From Stropharia rugosoannulata (Eukaryota; Basidiomycota; Agaricomycetes; Agaricales; Strophariaceae), in the NCBI GenBank assembly GCA_028532985.1, contig JANCIK010000004.1:744001-808000 (forward strand): a stretch of 64,000 nucleotides of DNA, given 5' to 3'. The position numbers and the translations under genes are program-made. Positions 46,627 to 57,420 of the stretch are shown here, in pieces; the first letter of the stretch is position 1; every line of letters starts with the position of its first letter. The notes beneath the pieces are model-generated. The model did not search any database. It saw only the letters and a list, made by a program, of their open reading frames with translations, and was not told the DNA's origin.

Positions 46627-47539
46627 TTGGGTTGGGATGTGGTAGTCGTCTGTGTCTTGGCGCAGAGCAGCACGACTGAGACAAGCACGAACACGCATAT
46701 AAGCACGAATATGATTACATCCCATTCTCCGTCCATAACCGCCCCCATCCCGCATACAAACACGTCTCTGTACATCCCGGGTTTCGATCCGCAACCAGTG
46801 AGCGCGGACGTGCTCGGCGTGGACAGTGCAGGGCGTACGACATGGGTGTTGCACAGCGGGACGAAAGATCCCAGTAACACGCGGAGCTATGCAGAGTTCA
46901 TAGGCACTGGTGCGCATATACTCAGCTGGATGCGGAGAAAAAGTGAAGCTGACGCATATATGCACCTACAAACATCATCGCGCCTCTGCGTACAAACATA
47001 AAGCCACCCTCGTCGAAGGCGCGCACGACGCGTCTCTCACCTATGCCGACGCACAGGCAGGACTGACTCTCGGGATCGGGTGTACCCTCAGCGCGGTACC
47101 ACAAGAGGGCACCGTCGGTACCAGCACAGTACCGAGCGAGTTCACGCTCGCAATATGCACGATCGTGCAAGACACAAGCACCGCGGTGCAGAGCGAGCCA
47201 GTGGTGTACTACCCCGTGTAAGGCGCCTCGCGGACTTTGTCGCCATCAGCTTCTTTGACGTCGTCTTCGCCAACGTTTGTCGGATCCGTGACAGAAGCGC
47301 CTGCCACGCTGGGGCCGACTGACGCCCCGAAGACGAGCGGGAGCCAGGGGCCTGGTTCTGGGCCATTCACGTCTACCGCGCAGAGCGCCATACGGTACCC
47401 AACGAGCCTGAACCGGTGGGCTGTGCGCTTCGTGTTGACTGTCAGCGTTGGCATTGGCGTCGGTGCAGGTCACTTCGGCGGTACAATGCATCCGCTTGTG
47501 CTGTCAATGACGCTCGCCGTGCTGTTCGTGGTAGTCTAA
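46627..47539 (+). pseudogene. Secreted, GPI-type cell-wall protein gene with several lesions
   Basis: The frame reads the end of a signal-peptide-like segment (VVVVCVLAQSS), a Ser/Thr-rich linker and the block SLYIPGFDPQPVSADVLGVD. A 94-nt GT-AG intron (46910-47003) then joins FIGTA to TLVEGAHDASLTYADAQAGL. After GIGCTL comes QSEPVVYYPV and an in-frame TAA at 47219-47221. The same frame then continues with a Ser/Thr/Pro-rich stretch and a hydrophobic end (LVLSMTLAVLFVVV) typical of a GPI-attachment signal, stopping at 47539. This layout resembles small GPI-anchored secreted proteins of Agaricomycetes. The start ATG is missing from the frame (the nearest, at 46571, is in another frame). With the internal stop, the copy looks inactive. 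The stop lies where the GPI region should begin, so a truncated, freely secreted product is the alternative. Confidence 0.55.
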
Positions 47540-49268
47540 GTATATGCACAGTGTCCATAAGGAGCACGGGGTATAAGAGGGCTAAGTGAGGCACCAAGTT
47601 TAGTCTTTAATTTTGTTATCTGCGGTGTGTGTGCCTATCATGACGACATTAGCGTGATGGCACACGCAGCGCATTTTAAGCCGTTGGGTAGGGCTCCGGA
47701 GGGTTCCGTTGGACTTGGCCTTCGGATTGGAATTTGGGCTTTGGGCACTGGGTTGGCACTGAGTGCGGCTTCTTTGGTGCATATATACATACGGGGGTTC
47801 CTACTTTATTATGCTGATTGGTCAGAGTTGTCAGTGCAAATAAAGCGAGGTGAGCTTGCGGCGGAGGAGGGACAGATAGACAAGGTCATTCTGAGGCCTG
47901 ATTCATGAGCGTGTAAATAAAACCCGTCGCCGTTATAATTAATTTTGATTGCACATGCTTCTAGAGAATCAGAAATTGGGTTTGGCCATTACACTGTAGA
48001 CTAATGTGAAGTGGATGAGAACTTAAAGATGAAGGTGAGAAAACCTGAGAATTATTGCGCGTTGGATCGTGCATACTAGCCCACAGATGCTTGCTTACTC
48101 ATGGAGAGCACGCATAGGGGACCATACAACTCAAACAGATTACATCCAAGTGTCTTCTTACCACAGGTATCAAACAGGTATGGTACTAAGTACTCTCACT
48201 TAGCTATGCGCTCAGTGATCCGGCAGATTTATACGTGTTGTATCTGGAAAGCCCAGTGGGGTCGCGCCTTGTCCTGAGCGTACTGCACCTTTTTATATGT
48301 ACATGACCCACCTACTTTTTTTAGAGAGAAAGAATGTCCAGCGGCAACAGTCACGCTAGCGTCCGACGGTTTGGGAATTACATTCGGGTTACTCCGAAAG
48401 ACTTAGCGAGGGTTCAAACGTTCACCTTACACGTCACAAAAAAACCTTCTTCGTCCATTTGTTGCGGCTCTGAGGCGGGATAATAGCTAATAGCTAATCA
48501 GCTGTTATATTGGGTACTTACTTCACTTTCATTTTTTGGATGTCATGTATAAGCTAGACGACAACGCAACGTGTTGTCGTCTTAAGACTGCAATGCTTTC
48601 TCCCATAAGCAAAGGCAGTCCAGTGGAAGATAGTATCACGGAAACAACAGCAGTTTTGTTGGACAATTGGATTAGCCGAGCTGCAGGAAAGTCCTATGGT
48701 GTTGTCCGTCCGAAACAACTTGTCCACCCAAATTCAACTGTGAAGTGACAGTTATTACCTGACAGGTGTTTTTTTGACAAGGATTTACCTAGGTATAGGA
48801 TCTTTACCGTTAAATGGGACCTTTTCACTCTCAGTTGTTTAGGCCTTCAGGCGGAAGACGCAGCATATTAAGCCATCGCTTGCAGCTGCCACATCAAATG
48901 CTCACATCGTTTTAGTCAGGCCAAGAGATTTCTATCCGACCTGGGTCAGCAGCGATGGAGCAATCTAGCATTTGAGGGTGATTACTTGATGCTATGCGAA
49001 GCTACGCTTACCTGTTAAGAATCCCGGATTCTCCAACACATGCTTGGTTTAGTCAGGCTTCAGATTGCTTTGATCACATTCGCAATCCGTACTATCAGTA
49101 GTAACTAGTAAATCCCGCAGGGAGTATAAAAGAGGGTTCGAGATACCCGAGACCTCCAGCGGAGCTCACTGCTTTTGTTTCTTCCTTGACTACTACATAC
49201 TTCTACTCTCGCTGGACGAGACTAATCATAGACTCTACATCGGACTTCAAAGAAAAATAGATTTCAAC
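47540..49268. other. Intergenic with one unassigned short ORF
   Basis: The frame 47627-47908 (+, 93 codons) has a hydrophobic centre (GIWALGTGLALSAASLVHIY) and an acidic/basic end (KRGELAAEEGQIDKVI). It could be a small one-helix protein, but I recognise no family. The rest up to 49124 shows nothing. The promoter of the secreted orphan gene lies at the right end. Confidence 0.4.
49125..49131 (+). promoter_or_regulatory. TATA box of the secreted orphan gene
   Basis: TATAAAA lies 138 bp upstream of the ATG at 49269, in GGGAGTATAAAAGAGGG. It is the clearest TATA box in the window and fits an inducible, highly expressed secreted-protein gene. Confidence 0.6.
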
Positions 49269-49932
49269 ATGCGGTTCTCTCTTACAATTGCTACCTTCAC
49301 TCTCCTCTGCGCGTCCGTTACGTCTTTTGCCGCGCCTTTCAGGCAAGCAGATAGTAGCTCCCTTGCGGTCAGTATATCCCCTCACCTCAAGATCCACCAA
49401 CTTTGCCAAACTAAAGTTTAATATGTTTCGACAGAGACGCAATATAGCAGGACAAGATGATCTACTTCTCTTCAGCAAACGAAATGGTGTTCAGATTCTT
49501 TCTAACGCACACGGTGTGGCGGCACAGCAGCATGACCTAGCGCGTAGCGCCCAACGCTCAGCCGCTAAAGCGCACCGATCTGCCGCCGATGCCCATAGCG
49601 AAGCCCAAGGCCGCCATAACAGCGTCTACACAGAAGACGGTTCCAACCTTGTGCTAGCCAACTACCACGCTAATCAAGCGATGCATCATACCGAACAAGC
49701 GCACCACTTCGATACGATGGCTGGAAATTCAAAGGCCCTCAAGGAGTCACATGAAAGACACGCAAGTCATGTAGCAACACACGGTCTTCCTCACAACCAC
49801 GCAGCAGCGTTAGAGGAAGTTTATAGCTCACAACATGCGGGTGTTGCGGCAGCGGACGCAGCAAAATCATCGAAGGCTGGAGCGGCCAGTTCCAAGCAAG
49901 AAGCCAAAGATAGTGGCCATTATGTTTTCTAG
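49269..49932 (+). CDS. Small secreted His/Ala/Ser-rich protein of unknown function
   Basis: Exons 49269-49367 and 49435-49932 (67-nt GT-AG intron) give 198 aa. The first 21 residues (MRFSLTIATFTLLCASVTSF) are a clear signal peptide, followed by AAPFRQ. Two dibasic sites occur early (SLARRN at the splice junction and LFSKRNG), as expected for Kex2 processing. The mature part is very rich in Ala, His and Ser and looks helical: AAQQHDLARSAQRSAAKAHR, then SAADAHSEAQGRHNS, then ANQAMHHTEQAHHFDTM. Histidines recur in A-H and H-H pairs, which could bind metal or respond to pH. There is one Cys, in the signal peptide, and so no disulfide. I recognise no family; it may be a lineage-restricted secreted protein of unknown role. 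A TATA box lies 138 bp upstream. Confidence 0.7.
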
Positions 49933-52637
49933 ACACCGATGTGGAAATTGTTTATTTTTTGCGGATACACTATATTTATTGTTCATGGTACCAGTACTTA
50001 CTTCTCTCAAGTTGATATGTACTAGCTGGTAGACGATGTAGAAATTGTAGTATCTAAAGGCGTTGAACCAAGTGTTTGGTTGTTGTTTAAGGTGATCAGG
50101 TATCAGGCATTCCTTTAGCCCGATGCAACTTTTGTAACCAGCTTGCAAGCAGATGCGGTCTTGTGATATTGAATCCAGTTGAAGACACTGTTACCGCTTA
50201 CCGCGGATAACTACCTCAAGAAGACTACTCACAGATAACAGGCGGGGCCTCAGTATTGATTCAAGTTTGATATAGTGTTATATCGCGGGGACCCACAGGC
50301 ATCCTCTTGGCGGCGTCCTAAAAGCTACGTTTGGCAAGATGCCGTTATGCGCCCGACTTGGTGCCGACGGTCGAACGCGTACATATTTCCAAAACCGGAA
50401 TAGTCCCGCCGGCATGGATGATTGCCGCCAGACCTGTTCACCTTTGCTCAATCTGCTCGAAATTCAGCTAAAAGGTCAGTAGTGATGCATGATATATTAT
50501 CTCACACAGGTGCGGTGGGTGTCTAGATTATCTAACCCAATTCGTTGTGCTCACCGCTCCCTGAATCGGCCGAATCGCGAGTCCGACGAAATGATTGGTA
50601 GTTAAAGGAGGTATTCTCTTGGCTGGATTCAGCAGTACACTGAATTTTTGCGTCTAAAGTCAGCTTCTAACAGATTTACAGCGTAAAAGCGTACGTGCCG
50701 CTTTGCACACCAGGAAAGCGGTCTACTATTCAATTTCTAATCAAATCCCATCACACCCGATTTCATCCCCTCTGAGCGGCCTCAGTGTATCCGCTACGGC
50801 TGTCCTTCTGGACTCCAGAGGTCTGGATGCTAGTACAGTCAGCGACACATGCCTGGGAGCTGTACACAAGCAGAATGACTTGAACGAAGTCCTTCGAAAG
50901 CCGCAAATCACCGGCCGGTTAGCACACTTGCCAGAGTTGCATCAGAGGGTCCCCTCCGGTCTCTATCTGTCTCTGTCTATCTTCTCTTGCTCGGCAAGCC
51001 CCAGCCAATCCGCTTTGCCACCCCCTTATGTTATGTTTTGTCATGTTGTGTAAGATTAACGAATACACACCCTGGCACGCACGCTATGGAAATAGATATC
51101 GCGCGCATCACCGTCATATCGAGGGTGTAGGCTGACTGGCTGGTTGTTCTTACATGCGAGTGCGAATCTGCGCACGTTCATACTTGCGCTTCTACATGAG
51201 CGTCGCGTGAAAGTGGACACATAGCCGATATAGCTGTGCATGTACGTTAATATACAACTTACAGGGCGTGATCCTCGAGGAGCCTGTAGAACATGCTCAA
51301 GCTTTGCTTAACGTGCTCTGCGTACGAACTAACGAAGTGCTGTGACCTAGATGATTCGAATGTTACGCAACGCAGGTAAAGTAAGGAATCAGATTGCTTA
51401 ATATGAGGACACAGCATACCTCGATAATTGCTCAATACTAGATATTACATACATTCTGCATGCAACTCGACCCGAGAAAGTGTTCAGCCGGTTGATTTAC
51501 AAGCGAAGACGGCGCAGCACTGATATGTGCATGTATGTAACCTGTCTATCAGTTGCATGCACCCGAAAAGAAAGATCGTGGAGCACTGCCTGTCTGCCTG
51601 CCTGCACGACGCAAGGTAAGACTCACCGCCTCCATTTCAGCCTAGATACGAGGAGAACGCAGGTAAGTAGATGACGAATAAGGCTATTCATAGCGCGATA
51701 ACATCGTGCATCATGGCCGGTGAAGGGTGGTCAAGAAAGTCCATCATCATACCGCTGAGGATGAGAAATAGTCTTGCTGAGAAAATTTTCAGGGTTTCGC
51801 CGACGCTGGCTACACGAAGCGAGGCACGGGCACGGTGTCGTTCCCGAGTCCGCGAAGCTCAGCTCTCCATCTCCTTCTGTACTAACTTCTGTTAACGTTA
51901 AGCACTGTTCGGCTGGGTACACAGGATGATGCGAGAGTATGCTCAGACCAAGCTCGGCCGCTCAGAGTGCTGTCCGATACACGCCGGCAGCCGGGATTCG
52001 AGAGGATGGATTCGCACTTCTGATTGCAAGTGTCAATGAAGCTTTGCACTGCGCTTCCCCTTTTCGAGGGTCTCTGGATGGGCCCAGTAAAATTCCAATC
52101 GATCGCACGGAAACTGCAGCAGAGAAAGACGAGATTATCTGATTGAATTCATGCCAATCATGGTGCTATCAACATCATAGGTCGGGCGTGCCGACGATCA
52201 TACTGTATGGGCATGCTAAGTATAGAGTATGCATAATCATACAGCGGGACTGCGATTTCCCGCGAAAGTGCCATATGTAGATGTGGGTATATGCACTGAC
52301 CACTGTCTCTGCGTGCGTGCGTGCGTGCGTGCGGGGCATAGATAGATCATTAGAGTAGTAGAGCCGGTATTATTCCATGTATTGATCATGAGCATGATAG
52401 TCCGCGATTGGGTTGTATCGATGAGGATTGAGTAACGTTCCATATCCGTGATTCATATGCATAATGCAGAAATAAAAGTAGCCTGTGGCGCGTTCGTCTT
52501 GTCCCTTCAGTTCTCCTGCTTTCCTTGTCCTTCTCCTCTCGGTGTACATGTCGTCGATGCAGTCGCAGTCGGCGGCGCCGCTGCTCTATGGGTGACTGAC
52601 GCTGACGTGATTTTACTCGTGTAGCTGTAGCGAGCGC
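49933..52637. other. Intergenic; no gene seen
   Basis: This is 2.7 kb between the secreted orphan and the convergent uncharacterised gene. Frames at 50703-51053 and 51671-51895 (+) show no motif. A GCGT microsatellite lies at 52311-52333. The right end holds the 3' UTR of the minus-strand gene that stops at 52638. Confidence 0.5.
52311..52333. repeat. (GCGT)n microsatellite
   Basis: Five full tandem GCGT units plus GCG, in non-coding DNA. Confidence 0.8.
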
Positions 52638-53847
52638 TTAGCTCTCGCTGGACCCGTGGCTGCCGTGATGTCCGCCGCCCAGGGAGTGCGAGCGGTGCAA
52701 ACCCCGCCCCTCGGACGAGCTGTTGGACGAGCCGGCATGGGAGACCTTCTTGAAGCTGAAGAGGCGCTGGAAGAACGGTTTCTTTCCGCCCATCTTGCCC
52801 GCCGACGGCGCGGTGATGATGGACTGGTCCGGGCTTGGTGACTGCGCAAGGTCAGTCAGTGCTGCTCAGTGGACGGCTCGAAGACAAAGAACTCACAATA
52901 ACGTGCACCTTCTGCCCTTGCGATGGGAGGACGTAGTACGTGCTCCCCGACTTGCCGCTGTGCAGCGACTCGCTTGACGCGGACGGTGTGTGCCGCGTCG
53001 CGCGCCCGCCCAACGAGCGCATGCGGTCCCTCCGCCCGGGGTCCGCGCGCACATCGTGCGCCGAGCCTGTAGGCCGGTGTCCGGGATAGGGCCCGCCAGG
53101 GTATGCGGGCGGGTACTGGCCCGGCACAGGGGCGGAATGGCTGTACATCATTCCATTGGGGCCCGTCTGAGGTGCGTGGTGGAACATTTGGGGCGGCGCG
53201 TAGTGGGCACGGTCGCGGGGCGCGTAGACGATGGCGGGCGGATGCTTTGCGTGCGCATGGCCCGAGCGCGGGGGGTACTGGCCGGACGGATATGCCGGGG
53301 CGCCGGCGGTCGGCGCGCGGGGGTAGATGTGAATTTGCTGCGGGCCGCCGGCGGGGAGCGGCGGGGCGTCGTGGTGGTGGTGGTGGCGGTGAGATTCGGC
53401 GGTGCGGGGGAGGGATTTGGAGCGGGAGTGGCCGGGTCTCGAGGAGGAGGAGGCGGGGACGTTGGAGCCGTCGAAGCTCGGGAGAATGCGGATTTCCTCG
53501 GGGGGCACGTCGGGGTTGTCGAAGCGGCGGGGGCGGTAGCCTGGCGCATCAGCGGCGGATCCGGCGCGGGAGCGGTGCTGCTGGTGATGGCGGGAGTGGG
53601 GGATGGGAACGTCGGGCCGCCCGTCGCCGTAGCGCAGGATCATCTTGGGCGGGGTCGAGTGCGAGCTGTCCGCCTCTGACGCGGCGGCCTCGGGCACCAG
53701 GCCATCCAGCACGGATGGCGGGACCGACGGCGACAGCAGCTCAGCGCCTGCGGCGGAGCCAGAGATGCCGTGGATCCAGTGCGCAGTGCGCTCGCGCGTC
53801 TCGAGGTAGTGGCGCAGAGCCTGCGAGGACGTGGTGTACTCTGTCAT
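52638..53847 (-). CDS. Uncharacterised Pro/His/Ser-rich basidiomycete protein
   Basis: Exons on the minus strand 53847-52897 and 52841-52638 (55-nt GT-AG intron) give 384 aa. I chose the ATG at 53847, which opens MTEYTTSSQALRHYLETRER, because a TATATAA lies 40 bp upstream; the frame extends 36 codons further but across that box. The N-terminal 40 residues look like a short helical conserved module (YLETRERTAHWIHG). They are followed by PEEIRILPSF and a long disordered region rich in Pro, His, Tyr and Gly (HRHHHHH, PPAIVYAPRDRAHYAPP). The second exon ends with a compact basic segment (KMGGKKPFFQRLFSFKK) and a Gly/His/Ser tail. The strongly non-random ends suggest a real protein. The family appears to be a conserved hypothetical of mushrooms; no function can be given. 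Confidence 0.75.
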
Positions 53848-53885
53848 CGGGCACTGGGAAGGGGTGCCAGCTTGGGAGGACCTCG

Positions 53886-53893
53886 TTATATAA
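53886..53893 (-). promoter_or_regulatory. TATA box of the 52638-53847 gene
   Basis: TTATATAA, 39-46 bp upstream of the chosen ATG on the minus strand. At fungal TATA-to-start distances this leaves a very short 5' UTR and supports the downstream ATG. Confidence 0.45.
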
Positions 53894-56800
53894 GGGCGTT
53901 CTAGATGCCGAAACGGACAATGTAGCGGGCCAGACAAGATTATTATACTCGTCACGATAAGATCAGAACGTGCTCGCCTCGAGGCGCGCGCGGATGAGTA
54001 ACCACTCAGAACGCCCGTGGGACCGCCGCCTGCTGTGCCCTAAGCCCTGCAGTGCCTGCCCGCCCTTCCCACAGGAAACAACATTTTGGCTTTATGAACC
54101 ACTGATCTGGCTACAAACAGCATCTAATCGTAGAAAAATCATTCATCCTCCACCCTGCACCTTTAATGAAATTGTAATAACCTGCAGCACCACCGCCGCG
54201 TCTCGCCTCGCAAGCACATGCCGTCTGCTTCCTCGCTTTCTGCCTCTCCACGTCCATTTAGCCTAGTCCCACCACAGCAATCCGTAGCTTGCAATTCCCC
54301 ATCCACACCCACACACCGATCGCCCGCCCAGAATATCCCTGTCACTGGGGCTTGTCTGCCCCTTCCCCGGCTCCTTTCATGCCTGAGGCCCGTCATACTT
54401 TTATACTTATCGCCGTCCAAGTTGTAGATAATTATACCTACACAGCGGATTAGCTCGCAGACGTGTCACTGCATCCCATATTTGCCCGTACAGCTGCTGT
54501 CAGCCGGCCTGGCTTCTCACTTGTGCTTTGGAAGAACCAGGAGTCACTGGCCTGATGAACTCTGTTGATTCTGGAAATGAAATCAGGTTTCTCATAACAC
54601 TTGTGACTACTGTTCAAATTTTTAAATGAACGTGAGTCTTCGTCCCCATAAGCCCCTCCTGGCCCGTCCATCCTACCTCTCCCAGATGGGCATACAGACA
54701 TTGGTACAGCTCTATTTCGTCTCGTATGGAATTCCCCGACCATAGAGCTGGTGCTGGTCCGTAGAGCGTGACGTGCGGCGCGACATACCCAGTAAGTATC
54801 TACCCACCCACTACTAATATGAATAACGGATTGAATGAATAACGACACTTTTCCATAGCAGCGTATTCATATATCCACGCTTACCTTTATTTAAACACGG
54901 GTTTACGCATGATATGTGTACGCATTGCACCCTGGAGATGGCCGAATGAAGTTGGTCAGACAAACGCGGTGAGTACTCTAGGGCTCACCTAGGTCCTAGC
55001 ATGGCTTCGAGAAATCTGTAAACACGCACGCAAGTGTTTACCGCTTAAACGCGCTCGCCCTCCGCCCTAGGCCTACACGGGGTGCCACGCGGCGCGCTCT
55101 CGAGGAGCGTGTAGCTTGGGAACCCCCGAGGTATTTCCAAGCGGGGCCCCGTCTCCTTCGCTGTGCAGGGTCCAATGTTTACATTCAACCACGTTCGAAA
55201 GATTCGCGCAGCAGTGCAGTGCCCACCGCTTGCCCTCCTTGCATCATTGTCACGGGCACTGGAGCAGCTGGGCTCAGGCGCGGGCCGCGGTGGACATCTT
55301 TTACAAGAGGCTGTACATGAGCAAGTTTGATGTATACCTGAACATGTATGTGCTGTATCAGTCTGTCAAGACTTGAAAGCGCTGCTCCCTGCGCATCTTT
55401 TCGCCGAGCCACAGTGAGAGCCTGAGAGCGAGAGATCCTCGGTTTGTGATTTCCCACGCTTAGCAAGTCACTCAACGCTCCACAGCGGGTCAGGGATGAA
55501 AGTTAGAGGTAGTAGGTAGTAGCTTGAGATAATTCACTATAATCTCCGAGGGATTGCTCAATGAGCCGTTAATAAGCATGATGTACGAGCGGGCTGGGAT
55601 TTGAGGCTTGAGCAAGCCGGTCTTTCTTGGAGGGCAAGCGCTCCTCTTTATGACATGAAATAAAAGTAAAAGAGGTATTAGGTTCAGACGTCCGTCACTT
55701 CTTTATATCGCTCTGAGATAGACCAATCAAGTTATGTAGCGCGTAGAGAAGTACCTTTGCAAGAAAGAAAACTAACCGCTGCATTGCTAATAATAGAAAG
55801 CGACAGCGACAGAAATAGACGCCCGGGATGGCGGGAAGAGCGCGGACTCCGGACCGCACTATCGCTTGACATCCCCTTGGCCTCTGACACTCTGTAGGTC
55901 TGTGCCTGTGGGCACTGGGGTACATTGTAATAGGTACTAGAATAACTTTAGCAATGCACTTTACAGCTTCTTTCTACTTCTTCCGCGAACCCAAGCGATC
56001 GAACATTACCGGTGTGTTGGACGCGTCTTGCTAAGTAGTAGCGTCCTGGTGGCAGGCAGTCAGAAGGGCAAGCAAGGTCATCAGTCCATTGGCTTGAGAG
56101 ACTTGGTGGAGTAGTAGAGAGGACGGTGTAGTAGCCGGTCGGCGTAAGGGTGAATTCGGAGTAGTGTTTGGCCAGATGTGGGATGTGATTAGTGAGCACT
56201 GGAGTATGTTTACTTAAGTGACAGGCTTACTGACTGATAGTACGTTCGCGATTCTTTCCGCTCAGATCGACGCGAGGGTACTCGGTGCTGAGGCACACTG
56301 CTTACTGTCAATCCTCATCCGTGATTTTTTCGAGCCCGGTGTGCGACCTGTGTATTTGCTTGCACCTTCCCCACTCATCAGATACAGTCGGCGTCGCGGA
56401 ATTGCCTCATTTCTACCATGGTGGGAAAATAGGCCGTTGGGAAGACCGTCGCGTCTTAATGCCCTCTAACATTCACATTCAATCCCACGCGCAGTCTTTG
56501 ACAGGCTCCATATGCGGCTGTCGCGGTTCTGCGAGCTTAGCTCCAACGCCATAAATACGCCTTCCTGCTTACCTGGAACAGAGCGCACTTACCCACCCAT
56601 CCGTGTTGGACTTGGCTGAAGCGCGGCTGATAAATGGCACATGGCGGGCTATAAGTAGGCTGCGTTTTCTCTAAGTCTCTATGTATAGTAGTCTGTCTTG
56701 TCTGTGGTACTCCACTTTGGCATGTTACGGCATTCTTGGATCATGGGTTAAGTGTCTGCGGACTTTAGACAACACGCAGATAGCAAAATTATCTGTTCTT

Positions 56801-57420
56801 GTTGCAGTTAATGTGAGTATAATGACAATCAGTTAGAACTTCTGAAAAACCGCAGCACGGAACAGAAATGGGGGATTAGATGCCTAGAGCAGACCGAGGA
56901 TTATCACTGAGAGAGACCTAAAGTTGTAGTAATACTGCCTTTTCCAAATGTTGCGCTTGAACGGTAGAAATGGTATCTATCCGAGTACGTTCGGTTTCAT
57001 TTGTGCACGCATTAATGAGCCCGGTTATGCCAAGATATATGTTCTACGCATTCCAATGGAGCGCTCACACTGCTCGTAAATTCCTCCTTGCTGCATATTA
57101 AACGCATCTCTGCTATAGTAAACTTTAAGAGATCTTTTCACTCTTTTTCATAAGTTTTTCGTGAACTTTCAAGCAAACTGAACAGCGGCGATCATACTGC
57201 CGCGGGATCAAACCGCTTTTAGAAATAGCTACACGACGGCCCACCGCAGGAACCCCTTGTCACTCGCTGTGACCCGACGCGCGACGCGTGACAAGGAATC
57301 ATAACGTACTTCCACATCGCCTCGACAACTTCGCCTCGAGTCGGGAGCGAGTCATCGCCTGTCCCGCTCCCCCATTATTTCTGCACGACTGCATGCGCTG
57401 TATATCCTTGCTCTAACACA
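53894..57420. other. Gene-poor stretch
   Basis: No assignable gene. A CT-rich segment at 54190-54420 encodes a Ser/Pro-rich open frame from an ATG at 54218 (MPSASSLSASPRPFSLVPP) that could be a first exon, but no continuation was found. Minus-strand frames at 54450-54848 and 55948-56199 have no motif. The last 250 bases are the promoter of the PWWP-protein gene and include CGACGCGCGACGCGT-type GC-rich sequence at about 57273-57290. Confidence 0.5.

Noticed and set aside
53103..53960. Long plus-strand frame rich in Arg and Gly
   Set aside because: It is antisense to the uncharacterised 52638-53847 gene, whose sense frame has ordered ends and splice sites.
54218..54427. Ser/Pro-rich frame as the first exon of a gene
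   Set aside because: CT-rich sequence alone produces this composition, and no downstream exon was found.
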